A DNA stretch of 64,000 nucleotides. Origin: [Clostridium] scindens ATCC 35704 (GTDB lineage: Bacteria; Bacillota; Clostridia; Lachnospirales; Lachnospiraceae). This document shows positions 26,323-33,784 of the stretch, one piece after another (within the stretch, counting starts at the first letter, position 1; each line of letters opens with the position of its first letter). A program made the translations under genes and the position numbers. Below the pieces are notes generated by a model. That model worked only from the letters and a program-made list of their open reading frames with translations. It ran no database searches and had not been told where the DNA came from. The stretch spans positions 3,288,501 through 3,352,500 of the forward strand of contig NZ_CP036170.1 in the NCBI RefSeq assembly GCF_004295125.1, written 5' to 3'.

Positions 26323-28599
26323 TTATTTCTCTGTGACAAATACGAACTTCACTTCTCCGTCCATGCCGTCAGAAATACCGGCAAAGTTCTTATATTCCTT
26401 GGAGGCATCCAGCATGCCATTGAGCTTATCAAGCATTCCGGATATATCTCCGTCAAATGCGCTGACCAGTTTCTTAATGCCATCCTCGTTGAACTGGATC
26501 ATGCCTTCGCTTAAGGCTCCTGCTCCGTCATCCAGCTGTGTCACGCCGTCTACCAAAGCGCCGGACCCGGACTTTAACGCGCCGATTCCTGATGCGAGCG
26601 CTCCTGCTCCGCTGTTTAGATCCTTTGCCCCGGAGGAAAGTTTTGTCGTTCCTGTCACAACCTCTCCCGCTCCGGCTGACAAGTCATTCAGGCCCTTGGA
26701 CAGCGCCAGTACGCCGCTCTTTCCATCTTTGCCGCGAAGCAGCATGCCTGTGCCGCCTTTGAGGCTTGCCACGCCATTATTCAACTGCTCTACCAGGCCG
26801 CCCTCGCCATTGACCTGGGCATCCAGGGCTGCCGTGCCATCCCTTAAGCATGTGAACTGGCCTTCCACGCTGGTATTAAGCGCCGCATTCAATTGGGAGG
26901 AGCCTGCTTTTACCGTCTCGCCTGCCGTTGAACTTAAGGTTCCATACAAATTGGCAATTCCTGCGCCAATTACTCCCGCTTCTGGGTTTTCTGGGCTGGG
27001 AGTTTTGAGGGTTGCGCTTAGGCCAGACAGTCCATCTGCGACCTTCTGTGCAGTATCCCCTATAGTCGCCTCCAAAGATACGCTCTGGGTTACCGGCACC
27101 TGCTGCGGTGCCTCTAACTGGCTGATGATATTTTCAATGGCCTGCGCATTTTCCTCCGTCTTAAGCGCCCTTAACTGGGCGATGGCATTGCTGTTGTCAT
27201 TAAAAGCCGCCACAGAAACCTCCGTGTTAACGGTAACCTGGCCGTTGTTCTTTACATAATTTGCAACCTGCTGCGCCGCTCCTGCCAGCTGGCCTGCCGT
27301 ATTGGATGCGTCCTGAATGCCATTCTTTAACTGTCCTGCTCCCTGGGCCGCCGCATCAACGCCTGCATCCAGACTCTTAGCCCCGTCTCCTGCCTGGGCC
27401 GCGCCCTGGCTTAATTGCTTCACGCCTTCAGATAACCGCGGAATCCCCTGACCTAACTGGTTCTGCATATCGGATACGCCCTGGTCCAGCGCCTGTACGC
27501 CCGGAACCAGCTGCTTCGCCGTGCTGTCCGCAGCATTGGCGGCTCCCGCGGCCACCTGGCCTGCGCCGTCCTTTAATGCGCCTGCTCCCGTCTGGAGCGT
27601 ATTGGTTCCATCCTTCAATGTCTTGCTGCCGGTTGAGAGTTGGTCTATTCCATCAATCAATGTCCCGGAGGAGGCCAGCAGCGTGTCAAGCCCGGCTTTG
27701 AGTTCGCCGGAGCCGCTGACCAGCTGGTCGGCAGCGCTTTTCAACTGTCCCATGGAATCATTCAGGTCATCCAGGCTGTCAAACTGGTCTGTATCCAGCT
27801 GGTTGAATAAGTCATTGGTCGCGACGGTAATCCCTTCTATGGTGTCATAATCCGTCACGTCCGCCTCCACCACGAAGGAATCCGGAATATCCAGATCCTC
27901 TACGCCCAATTCTTCCTTCATCTTTGGAATTCCCATGCCAATAGCCAAGTCTTTGCTTCCGTCGGATACGATCTTTCCATTGTCAATGGTCACATTGGAG
28001 AACTTCTCCGTATCCAGCATCAGGCCGGTCACCATAAGAAACGGCGTGTATGCCTGATTCTTATCTGCCGTGGTGTTCTCATACTCATAGTGGATGGACA
28101 GATGTCCGCTCTTTCCTTTCAGTTCTTTTTCGCTGATATCCTTTCCGTCCAGTTTATAGGAGATCCGGATGCCTACCGGAAGTTCCTTATCCGTTGTTCC
28201 CTGATAGCAGATATCCTTATGATCCCCGGACCATACCAGGCTATCTCCCAACTGCTTGAACTTCTCATCGCCCTTCACATTTTCAATTTCCTTAAGATCA
28301 GACACATCCTGGATCTGCTTCTGGCTGCTGACATTTTTCAACTGGTCCGAAACCGTGACGCTTGTCACCTGCCCGCTGCCGTCCACTTTAGCGAATACGG
28401 TCTCATCTTTTCTGGCATTAGCGCCAGAAACGTTCTCAGAAGCCGACTCCTCTTTTTGATCCGACGCTGTCTTGGCCTCAGATACCACTGCGCTATTTTC
28501 TTTTGCGTACACGTAGGAAGGCGTCCCTTTCACGCTGCTTACTACCAGTGACATCATCAAAGCGAATGTCAACAATGCTCTATATTCTCTGTTCTTCAT
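26323..28599 (-). CDS. Secreted Leu-x-x-Gly heptad-repeat protein (YhgE/Pip-like)
   Basis: A 758-residue protein with a signal sequence (about residues 8-32) and an N-terminal domain of about 240 residues that is beta-rich and lysine-rich. Two long blocks of heptads follow, with leucine and glycine spaced LxxG (LASSGTLIDGIDQLSTGS; KTLKDGTNTLQTGAGALKDG), about 280-440 and 620-730. A less regular segment separates them. There is no C-terminal membrane span or LPxTG motif, unlike classical YhgE/Pip proteins. Such repeats form long coiled or beta-helical rods. It lies 16 bp downstream of an MMPL pump gene and probably forms its extracellular partner (inference). Confidence 0.85.
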   Translation of the reverse strand: MKNREYRALLTFALMMSLVVSSVKGTPSYVYAKENSAVVSEAKTASDQKEESASENVSGANARKDETVFAKVDGSGQVTSVTVSDQLKNVSSQKQIQDVSDLKEIENVKGDEKFKQLGDSLVWSGDHKDICYQGTTDKELPVGIRISYKLDGKDISEKELKGKSGHLSIHYEYENTTADKNQAYTPFLMVTGLMLDTEKFSNVTIDNGKIVSDGSKDLAIGMGIPKMKEELGVEDLDIPDSFVVEADVTDYDTIEGITVATNDLFNQLDTDQFDSLDDLNDSMGQLKSAADQLVSGSGELKAGLDTLLASSGTLIDGIDQLSTGSKTLKDGTNTLQTGAGALKDGAGQVAAGAANAADSTAKQLVPGVQALDQGVSDMQNQLGQGIPRLSEGVKQLSQGAAQAGDGAKSLDAGVDAAAQGAGQLKNGIQDASNTAGQLAGAAQQVANYVKNNGQVTVNTEVSVAAFNDNSNAIAQLRALKTEENAQAIENIISQLEAPQQVPVTQSVSLEATIGDTAQKVADGLSGLSATLKTPSPENPEAGVIGAGIANLYGTLSSTAGETVKAGSSQLNAALNTSVEGQFTCLRDGTAALDAQVNGEGGLVEQLNNGVASLKGGTGMLLRGKDGKSGVLALSKGLNDLSAGAGEVVTGTTKLSSGAKDLNSGAGALASGIGALKSGSGALVDGVTQLDDGAGALSEGMIQFNEDGIKKLVSAFDGDISGMLDKLNGMLDASKEYKNFAGISDGMDGEVKFVFVTEK

Positions 28600-28615
28600 G
28601 ATTCCTACCTCCTGA

Positions 28616-30730
28616 TTAAGCTTTTACTACGCTATCTTTTACTTTATTCGTCTTCTTTACCTTGCCTCTCATATCCAGAGTCGTCTTGCAGATCGCCCCG
28701 TCAAATACCATCAGCATGGATGGGAGTATGAAGATAACCGTAAACATGCTGATGATCGCTCCCCTGGCCATCAACGTACATAAGGCTGAGATCATATCAA
28801 TGTCCGAATAAAGCCCTACTCCGAATGTAGCCGCGAAGAATCCAAGGGCTGACACGATGACGGATGAGATGGACGTAGAAAGCGCTATGCGGATTGCCTC
28901 TTTCTTTCCCTGTCCTCTGCACCGTTCCTTCTTATAGCGGGTCGTCATCAGGATCGCATAATCAACCGTAGCCCCCAATTGGATGGTGCCGATTACAATG
29001 GATGCGATGAACGGCATCTTGGTTCCCGTGTAATAAGGAATCCCCAGGTTGATGAAGATCGCAAATTCAATGACTGACACCAGGATCACCGGCAGCGATA
29101 TGGACTTGAATACCAGGGCAATGATAATAAAGATTGCCACTATGGATATGGCGCTTACTACTTTGAAGTCCTTATCCGTGATCGTAATCAGATCCTTCGT
29201 GCAAGGCGCCTCGCCGATCAGCATGGCGGACGAATCATGTTTCTTAATAATGTTGTTTAACTTCGTACACTGCTTATTGACCGCGTCTGTCGCCACCTTA
29301 TACTCTGACTGCACTAGGATCAGCTGATAATTTCCCTCCCGCAGCGCGTCTGTCAATTCATCCGGGATCATATCCCGCGGAATCGCAGGCCCCAGAAGGC
29401 TGTCAAGTCCCAGCGCAAATTTAACGCCCTTAACGTCGGACATCTCATCCAGCATGGCTTTGGCCTCCTTCGGAGCAAGATCTGCATCCGCCAGCACCAT
29501 ATGGGTGGCATTCATGTCGAACTCCTTGGACAGTTTTTCATTGGCCTTGATGCTGTCCAGATATTTCGGAAGGGTGGCATCCAGATTGTAGTAGACCTCT
29601 GCCTTGGTATAGCCCCAAAGCGCCGGTCCCAGCACGATCAGGAAGATAGCGATAAATACGCCGTAATATTTGGAAATCATCCTGGCCGGCTTTTCCATCT
29701 TTGGCATCAGCGATCTGTGGCTCGTTTTCTGAATTGCCTTGTCAAAGATCAGAATCATGGACGGAAGAAGCGTCACGCAGCTGATAACTCCAAAGATTAC
29801 GCCTTTTGCCATAACGACACCCAGGTCTTTTCCAAGAGTGAAACTCATAAAGCAAAGGGCAATGAACCCTGCCACCGTGGTAATGGAACTGCCGACCACC
29901 GAAGAAAACGTGTTGGATATGGCATGTGCCATGGCCCGTTCCTTGTCATCCGGGAACCGCAACTGATTCTCCTGGTAGCTGTGCCACAGGAAGATGGAGT
30001 AATCCATGGTAACGCCCAGCTGCAGCACCGCGCTCAGGGCTTTGGTAATATAGGATATCTCTCCAAGGAAATAGTTGGTTCCCATATTGTATAGGATTGC
30101 CATTCCGATGCTTGCAAGGAAGAATACCGGGATGATCCAGCAGTCCATGAATAAGGACAGCACTACGCAGGATAAGACGACCGCGATCAGCACATACAGC
30201 GGAGTCTCCTTTTCAGACAATGCCTTGATATCGGTCACCACCGCCGACATGCTGCTTAGATAGCACTGCTTGTTCGTAATGCTCCTGATTTCTGTAATGG
30301 CATCCATGGTACTGTCGGCTGATGTGGTATCATCAAAGAATATGGCCATCAGCGTGGCATCCTTCGTATTGAATACGTCTTTGATCTCGCCTGGCAGCGC
30401 GTTGATCGGAAGTTCGGACACATCGGCAATGGAATCATACCAGATGACCTCCGCCACTCCGTCCACCTTTTCTATCTTATCCTTGACCTTGGCCTCCTGC
30501 TTTGTGGTCATGCCTTCCACGACCTCCATCGCAAATGCGCCTTTGCCAAAGTCCTTCATCAGGATATCCTGCCCTTTCATCGTCTCGATATTATCCGGCA
30601 GATAGTACAGGATATCATAATTGACTCTTGTCTTCAGGTACCCCAGCGCTGATGGAATCAGCAGCAGCAGGCCAAGTATAAATACGACAACCCGGTACTT
30701 TACTATCTTCTTCCCGATTTTCACCATCAT
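28616..30730 (-). CDS. MMPL/RND family transporter
   Basis: A 704-residue integral membrane pump with two repeats, each of a span, a large outside loop and a five-span bundle. The first span is residues 14-32; the second repeat begins near residue 355 (YYGVFIAIFLIVLGPALWGY). RND/MMPL signatures include GVTMDYSIFLWHSYQE and its counterpart GATVDYAILMTTRYKKE, where the Asp in the membrane is expected to carry protons. Substrates of this branch are lipids, drugs or fatty acids. It is led by a promoter facing TetR and followed by the LxxG-repeat protein gene. Confidence 0.93.
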   Translation of the reverse strand: MMVKIGKKIVKYRVVVFILGLLLLIPSALGYLKTRVNYDILYYLPDNIETMKGQDILMKDFGKGAFAMEVVEGMTTKQEAKVKDKIEKVDGVAEVIWYDSIADVSELPINALPGEIKDVFNTKDATLMAIFFDDTTSADSTMDAITEIRSITNKQCYLSSMSAVVTDIKALSEKETPLYVLIAVVLSCVVLSLFMDCWIIPVFFLASIGMAILYNMGTNYFLGEISYITKALSAVLQLGVTMDYSIFLWHSYQENQLRFPDDKERAMAHAISNTFSSVVGSSITTVAGFIALCFMSFTLGKDLGVVMAKGVIFGVISCVTLLPSMILIFDKAIQKTSHRSLMPKMEKPARMISKYYGVFIAIFLIVLGPALWGYTKAEVYYNLDATLPKYLDSIKANEKLSKEFDMNATHMVLADADLAPKEAKAMLDEMSDVKGVKFALGLDSLLGPAIPRDMIPDELTDALREGNYQLILVQSEYKVATDAVNKQCTKLNNIIKKHDSSAMLIGEAPCTKDLITITDKDFKVVSAISIVAIFIIIALVFKSISLPVILVSVIEFAIFINLGIPYYTGTKMPFIASIVIGTIQLGATVDYAILMTTRYKKERCRGQGKKEAIRIALSTSISSVIVSALGFFAATFGVGLYSDIDMISALCTLMARGAIISMFTVIFILPSMLMVFDGAICKTTLDMRGKVKKTNKVKDSVVKA

Positions 30731-30773
30731 GACTAACCCTTCCTTCCATTCTTTTCGTAGTTTGTATCAATTA

Positions 30774-30852
30774 TGACCGATAGTCATTTATTACTGTAAG
30801 AACTATACACCTAAAATGACTAACAGTCAATACTTTTTTTGACTTTTAGTCA
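30774..30852. promoter_or_regulatory. Three 13-bp operators in the mmpl/tetR divergent region
   Basis: Three near-identical palindromes TGAC(C/T)NNNAGTCA at 30774-30786, 30817-30829 and 30840-30852. Centres are 43 and 23 bp apart. The middle one overlaps the -35 of the pump promoter, the last overlaps the -35 of the tetR promoter, and the first lies just downstream of the pump's -10. The likely ligand is the TetR protein encoded at 30923. Confidence 0.85.
30802..30830 (-). promoter_or_regulatory. Promoter of the MMPL pump operon
   Basis: On the minus strand, TTGACT (30825-30830) and TATAGT (30802-30807), 17-bp spacing. Confidence 0.8.
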
Positions 30853-30867
30853 TTTTTCTGTTATACT
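30839..30867 (+). promoter_or_regulatory. Promoter of tetR
   Basis: TTGACT (30839-30844) and TATACT (30862-30867), 17-bp spacing, 56 bp before the start codon. Confidence 0.8.
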
Positions 30868-30922
30868 AATAGCAGACAAAGGAAAACTCTGGTTATAATA
30901 GAAGCCAAGGAGCACGGATATT

Positions 30923-31522
30923 ATGGGAAAAGTAGACGAAAACAAGAAAAAAAAGAAGGAAGCGCTTTTTAATACCGCCTATGAACTGTTTACCACCAAA
31001 GGCATCAACTCCACTGCTATCTCCGATATCGTAGAAAAGGCCGGGGTTGCCAAAGGTACCTTCTATCTGTATTTTAAGGACAAATACGATATTAAGAACA
31101 AACTGGTAGCCCATAAGACCCATGAATTATTCGACAAGGCAGGGGATGCTCTGGAAAAATCGAACATCCGGGGATTGGAAGAACAGTTGATCTTCATTAT
31201 CGACAATATCATCGATGCCTTGGTAGATAACAAGCCCCTTTTGAACTTTATCTCCAAGAATCTGGTGATGGGCGCCTTGCGCTCCGCCCTGATTACGGGC
31301 GAGGATTCGGATGGAGATTTCTATGACAAGTTCTTAGGCCTGGTCATGCAGGATGAGTATGACTATGAAGACGTAGATGTCATGCTCTTTACCATTGTGG
31401 AACTGGCCGGTTCCGCCGGATATAATTCTATCCTCTTCGAGGAGCCGCTGCCAATCGAGCAGTACAAGCCCTTTCTGTATCGGACCGTACGGCTGATTAT
31501 CGCAAGCCACCGGACGAATTAG
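30923..31522 (+). CDS. TetR/AcrR family transcriptional regulator
   Basis: A 199-residue repressor. The N-terminal HTH (about 12-58) contains the TetR signature (KGINSTAISDIVEKAGVAKG, then TFYLYFKDKYDI). The C-terminal helical domain (about 70-199) would bind the inducer, which is unknown. It is divergent from the MMPL pump operon and flanked by three palindromic operators, so it should repress both itself and the pump. A strong terminator follows. Confidence 0.93.
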   Translation: MGKVDENKKKKKEALFNTAYELFTTKGINSTAISDIVEKAGVAKGTFYLYFKDKYDIKNKLVAHKTHELFDKAGDALEKSNIRGLEEQLIFIIDNIIDALVDNKPLLNFISKNLVMGALRSALITGEDSDGDFYDKFLGLVMQDEYDYEDVDVMLFTIVELAGSAGYNSILFEEPLPIEQYKPFLYRTVRLIIASHRTN

Positions 31523-31576
31523 ACGGCATGGCCGTCGCCTGCAATAAGTGCGGATGCAAAAAAGTTGGGCGCAAAG

Positions 31577-31630
31577 AGCCAGCCGGAAGTCAGGGACATT
31601 TATCGTCTCCGTCCTTCCGGCTGGCTTTTT
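31577..31630 (+). terminator. Intrinsic terminator of tetR
   Basis: A 13-bp stem (AGCCAGCCGGAAG at 31577-31589 with CTTCCGGCTGGCT at 31614-31626) followed by TTTTT. I see no gene in 31523-31705. Confidence 0.88.
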
Positions 31631-31705
31631 ATTCGTTCTCTTTAAAACTGCTTCTTCTTCACGATCCTAAGGGAGATGCCATCTTACTGCTGTTTTTGGC
31701 AACTG

Positions 31706-32035
31706 CTAGAATACGACCATCAGCAGCATCTTAAACCGCTCCTCCCCGTAGACCGCATGAGGCTTCCTGGCTGGCATGACGATGCTCTGCCCTGCTTTTA
31801 GGATATGCTCCCTGCCATCAATCGTAAAGCGCCCGGTACCCTCCAGCACGGTAACCATAGCGTCCCCGCCGGATTCGTGGGTGCTGATCTCCTCATCCTT
31901 TTCAAATGCGAACAAGGTCACGCTTACCGCGCTATTCTGCACCAGCGTTTTGCTGACTACCTGGCCCTCCTGATACACTACCAGATTTTTCAGTTCCAAT
32001 ATCTCTTCCTTATCAATATTCTTATATCCTACCAT
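31706..32035 (-). CDS. Cupin domain protein
   Basis: A single-domain cupin of 109 residues. The two conserved motifs are present in degenerate form: motif 1 around STHESGGDAMVTVLEG (metal His/Glu) and motif 2 around AGQSIVMPARKPHAV. It may bind a metal and a small ligand; family members range from sugar isomerases to sensors. It begins 78 bp after ilvE with a strong hairpin between. Function unknown. Confidence 0.85.
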   Translation of the reverse strand: MVGYKNIDKEEILELKNLVVYQEGQVVSKTLVQNSAVSVTLFAFEKDEEISTHESGGDAMVTVLEGTGRFTIDGREHILKAGQSIVMPARKPHAVYGEERFKMLLMVVF

Positions 32036-32064
32036 TGTCTATCCCTTTCTTATGATATTTTTTT

Positions 32065-32107
32065 AACGGGACACGTAACAAAATTGCATTTTGTTACGTG
32101 TCCCGTT
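32065..32107. repeat. 19-bp perfect inverted repeat between ilvE and cupin gene
   Basis: AACGGGACACGTAACAAAA (32065-32083) and its exact complement (32089-32107) with a 5-nt loop. On the minus strand, the coding direction of both neighbours, the stem is followed by A residues instead of T, so it is not a standard intrinsic terminator for ilvE. The plus strand has TTATTTTCTT after it. Confidence 0.85.
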
Positions 32108-32113
32108 ATTTTC

Positions 32114-33139
32114 TTAACAAATTCTGCAGACCCATCCTTCCGGCGCCTCGATCTGGCCCATCTGGATTCCTGTCAGTGTCTCATACAGTTTCTTCGTAAC
32201 CGGTCCCATCTCTTCCATTCCGCTGGGGAAGCAGATCTCCCTGCCATGGTCCACTACTTTTCCTACCGGGGAGATGACCGCCGCCGTGCCGCACAGCCCG
32301 CATTCCGCGAACTCTTCCACCTCCGCCAAAGGCACTTCCCGCTCCTCTACTTGAAGCCCCAGGTAATGCTCTGCCACGTACATCAGGGACCGCCTGGTGA
32401 TGGACGGAAGGATCGTGTCGGACTTCGGCGTTACCACCTTGTGATCCTTGGTCACGAAGAGGAAGTTGGCTCCGCCGGTCTCCTCCACCTTCGTCCTGGT
32501 CGCCGCATCCAGGTACATGTTCTCGTCGTATCCCTCCCGGTGCGCCGTCATGATGGCATGAAGGCTCATTGCGTAGTTAAGCCCGGCCTTTACATGGCCG
32601 GTTCCACGCGGCGCCGCCCGGTCGAAGTCGCATACCTTGATGGTGATCGGCTTTACGCCGCCCTTGAAGTACGGGCCTACCGGCGTGGCAAATACGCGGA
32701 ACTGATACTCGCTTGCCGGCCTAACGCCAATCACCGGACTGCTTCCGAACATATAGGGCCTAATGTAGAGGGTCGCGCCCGAGCCATAGGGCGGCACGTA
32801 CGCCGCATTGGCGGCCACCACCTGCTTGACGGCCTCAACGAACCGATCTTCCGGAAACGCGGGCATCTCAAGCCTCTGGGCGGAATCTGCCATCCGCTTG
32901 GCATTCAGGTCCGGCCGGAACGTGACGATATGGCCGTCCTCCGTCGTATAGGCCTTCATTCCTTCAAAGCAGGTCTGCGCATACTGCAGCACCCCTGCGC
33001 ATTCACTAATCACGACATTGGCATCGGAGGTAAGAGTCCCTTCGTCCCACGCTCCATCCTTATAGTTGGAAACGTATCTCTTATCTGTGGGCAGGTATCC
33101 AAAGCCCAGACTAGACCAGTCAATGTTTTTCTTATCCAT
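32114..33139 (-). CDS. ilvE: Branched-chain amino acid aminotransferase
   Basis: A PLP enzyme that makes Val, Leu and Ile from their keto acids with glutamate. The 341-residue protein is a class IV aminotransferase of the longer BCAT type: the NYKDGAWDEGTL start, the RPDLNAKRMADSAQRLEMP segment, the PLP lysine in GHVKAGLNYAMS, and the C-terminal CGTAAVISPVG. I chose the ATG at 33139 (MDKKNIDW), preceded by AGGAATTT; the upstream 111 residues of the open frame overlap ilvN and have no family match. It is the third gene of ilvB-ilvN-ilvE. Confidence 0.96.
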   Translation of the reverse strand: MDKKNIDWSSLGFGYLPTDKRYVSNYKDGAWDEGTLTSDANVVISECAGVLQYAQTCFEGMKAYTTEDGHIVTFRPDLNAKRMADSAQRLEMPAFPEDRFVEAVKQVVAANAAYVPPYGSGATLYIRPYMFGSSPVIGVRPASEYQFRVFATPVGPYFKGGVKPITIKVCDFDRAAPRGTGHVKAGLNYAMSLHAIMTAHREGYDENMYLDAATRTKVEETGGANFLFVTKDHKVVTPKSDTILPSITRRSLMYVAEHYLGLQVEEREVPLAEVEEFAECGLCGTAAVISPVGKVVDHGREICFPSGMEEMGPVTKKLYETLTGIQMGQIEAPEGWVCRIC

Positions 33140-33255
33140 TTTAAATTCCTCCGTCCTTTTATAACTTATTTTCCTTTTTTTATTATAATACCGGCTTTTC
33201 CAAAATTCAAGAGCGCACTCTGTTTTTTTCATTGAAACAATCTGTATTAGATCTG

Positions 33256-33774
33256 CTAGCGCTCCATCATGCTGATGGATTCGATTCCAACGCTTCCTCC
33301 CCGGACTACTTCGATGCTGGCGAATTCTTCTTTCATCAGCTTGATTACCGCATCGTTCTTGGTGGCCGTCTGCACGAATTCCAGCAGAATACTGTCTTTG
33401 CCATAGTCGATCACCTTTGCCTTGAATGTCTCTGCTATCTGGAAGCACTCCACCTTGTCTTCCGGCATGCATTTGCGCACCTTTACATAGAGAATCTCCT
33501 TCATCCGGACAAATACATCCGTAAAATCAATGACCTTTATTACTTCCACCAGCCGGTTCAACTGCTTCTTAATCTGCTCAAAGGTCTCATCGTCGCTGAC
33601 CGTCGCGATGGTCATACGGGACACGGTAGGATCCTCTGTAGTTCCCACCGTCAGACTGTCCAGATTATATGACTTTCCCGAGAACAGGCCCGAGATCTTT
33701 GACAGTACGCCTACCTGATTTTCTACATACAGCGAAATCCAACGCTTCTTCATTCCATTTCCATTCATATTCAT
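33256..33774 (-). CDS. ilvN: Acetolactate synthase small subunit
   Basis: Regulatory subunit that gives valine feedback inhibition to IlvB. The 172-residue protein has an N-terminal ACT domain (about 10-85: SLYVENQVGVLSKISGLFSG) and the C-terminal ALS_ss_C domain (about 95-165). It starts 10 bp after ilvB, so translation is coupled. The ATG at 33774 sits only 2 bp after GGGAGG; the in-frame ATG at 33768 has better spacing and may be the actual start. Confidence 0.95.
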   Translation of the reverse strand: MNMNGNGMKKRWISLYVENQVGVLSKISGLFSGKSYNLDSLTVGTTEDPTVSRMTIATVSDDETFEQIKKQLNRLVEVIKVIDFTDVFVRMKEILYVKVRKCMPEDKVECFQIAETFKAKVIDYGKDSILLEFVQTATKNDAVIKLMKEEFASIEVVRGGSVGIESISMMER

Positions 33775-33784
33775 ATCCTCCCTT

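Noticed and set aside
26333-27259. 308-codon plus-strand open frame
   Set aside because: Antisense of the LxxG-repeat gene; the Ser/Pro/Ala-rich translation is a mirror of Gly/Ala/Leu codons.
26538-28000. DNA-level repeats in the LxxG gene as CRISPR or satellite
   Set aside because: Units are irregular at DNA level and in frame with heptads; there are no conserved direct repeats with unique spacers. No CRISPR array or cas gene is present in the window.
31805-33235. A 476-codon plus-strand open frame
   Set aside because: Antisense to ilvE and the cupin gene, with no ribosome site or recognisable motif; ilvE is unambiguous.
33140-33472. N-terminal extension of IlvE by 111 residues
   Set aside because: It overlaps ilvN in another frame and has no match to aminotransferases; a proper ribosome site precedes the ATG at 33139.
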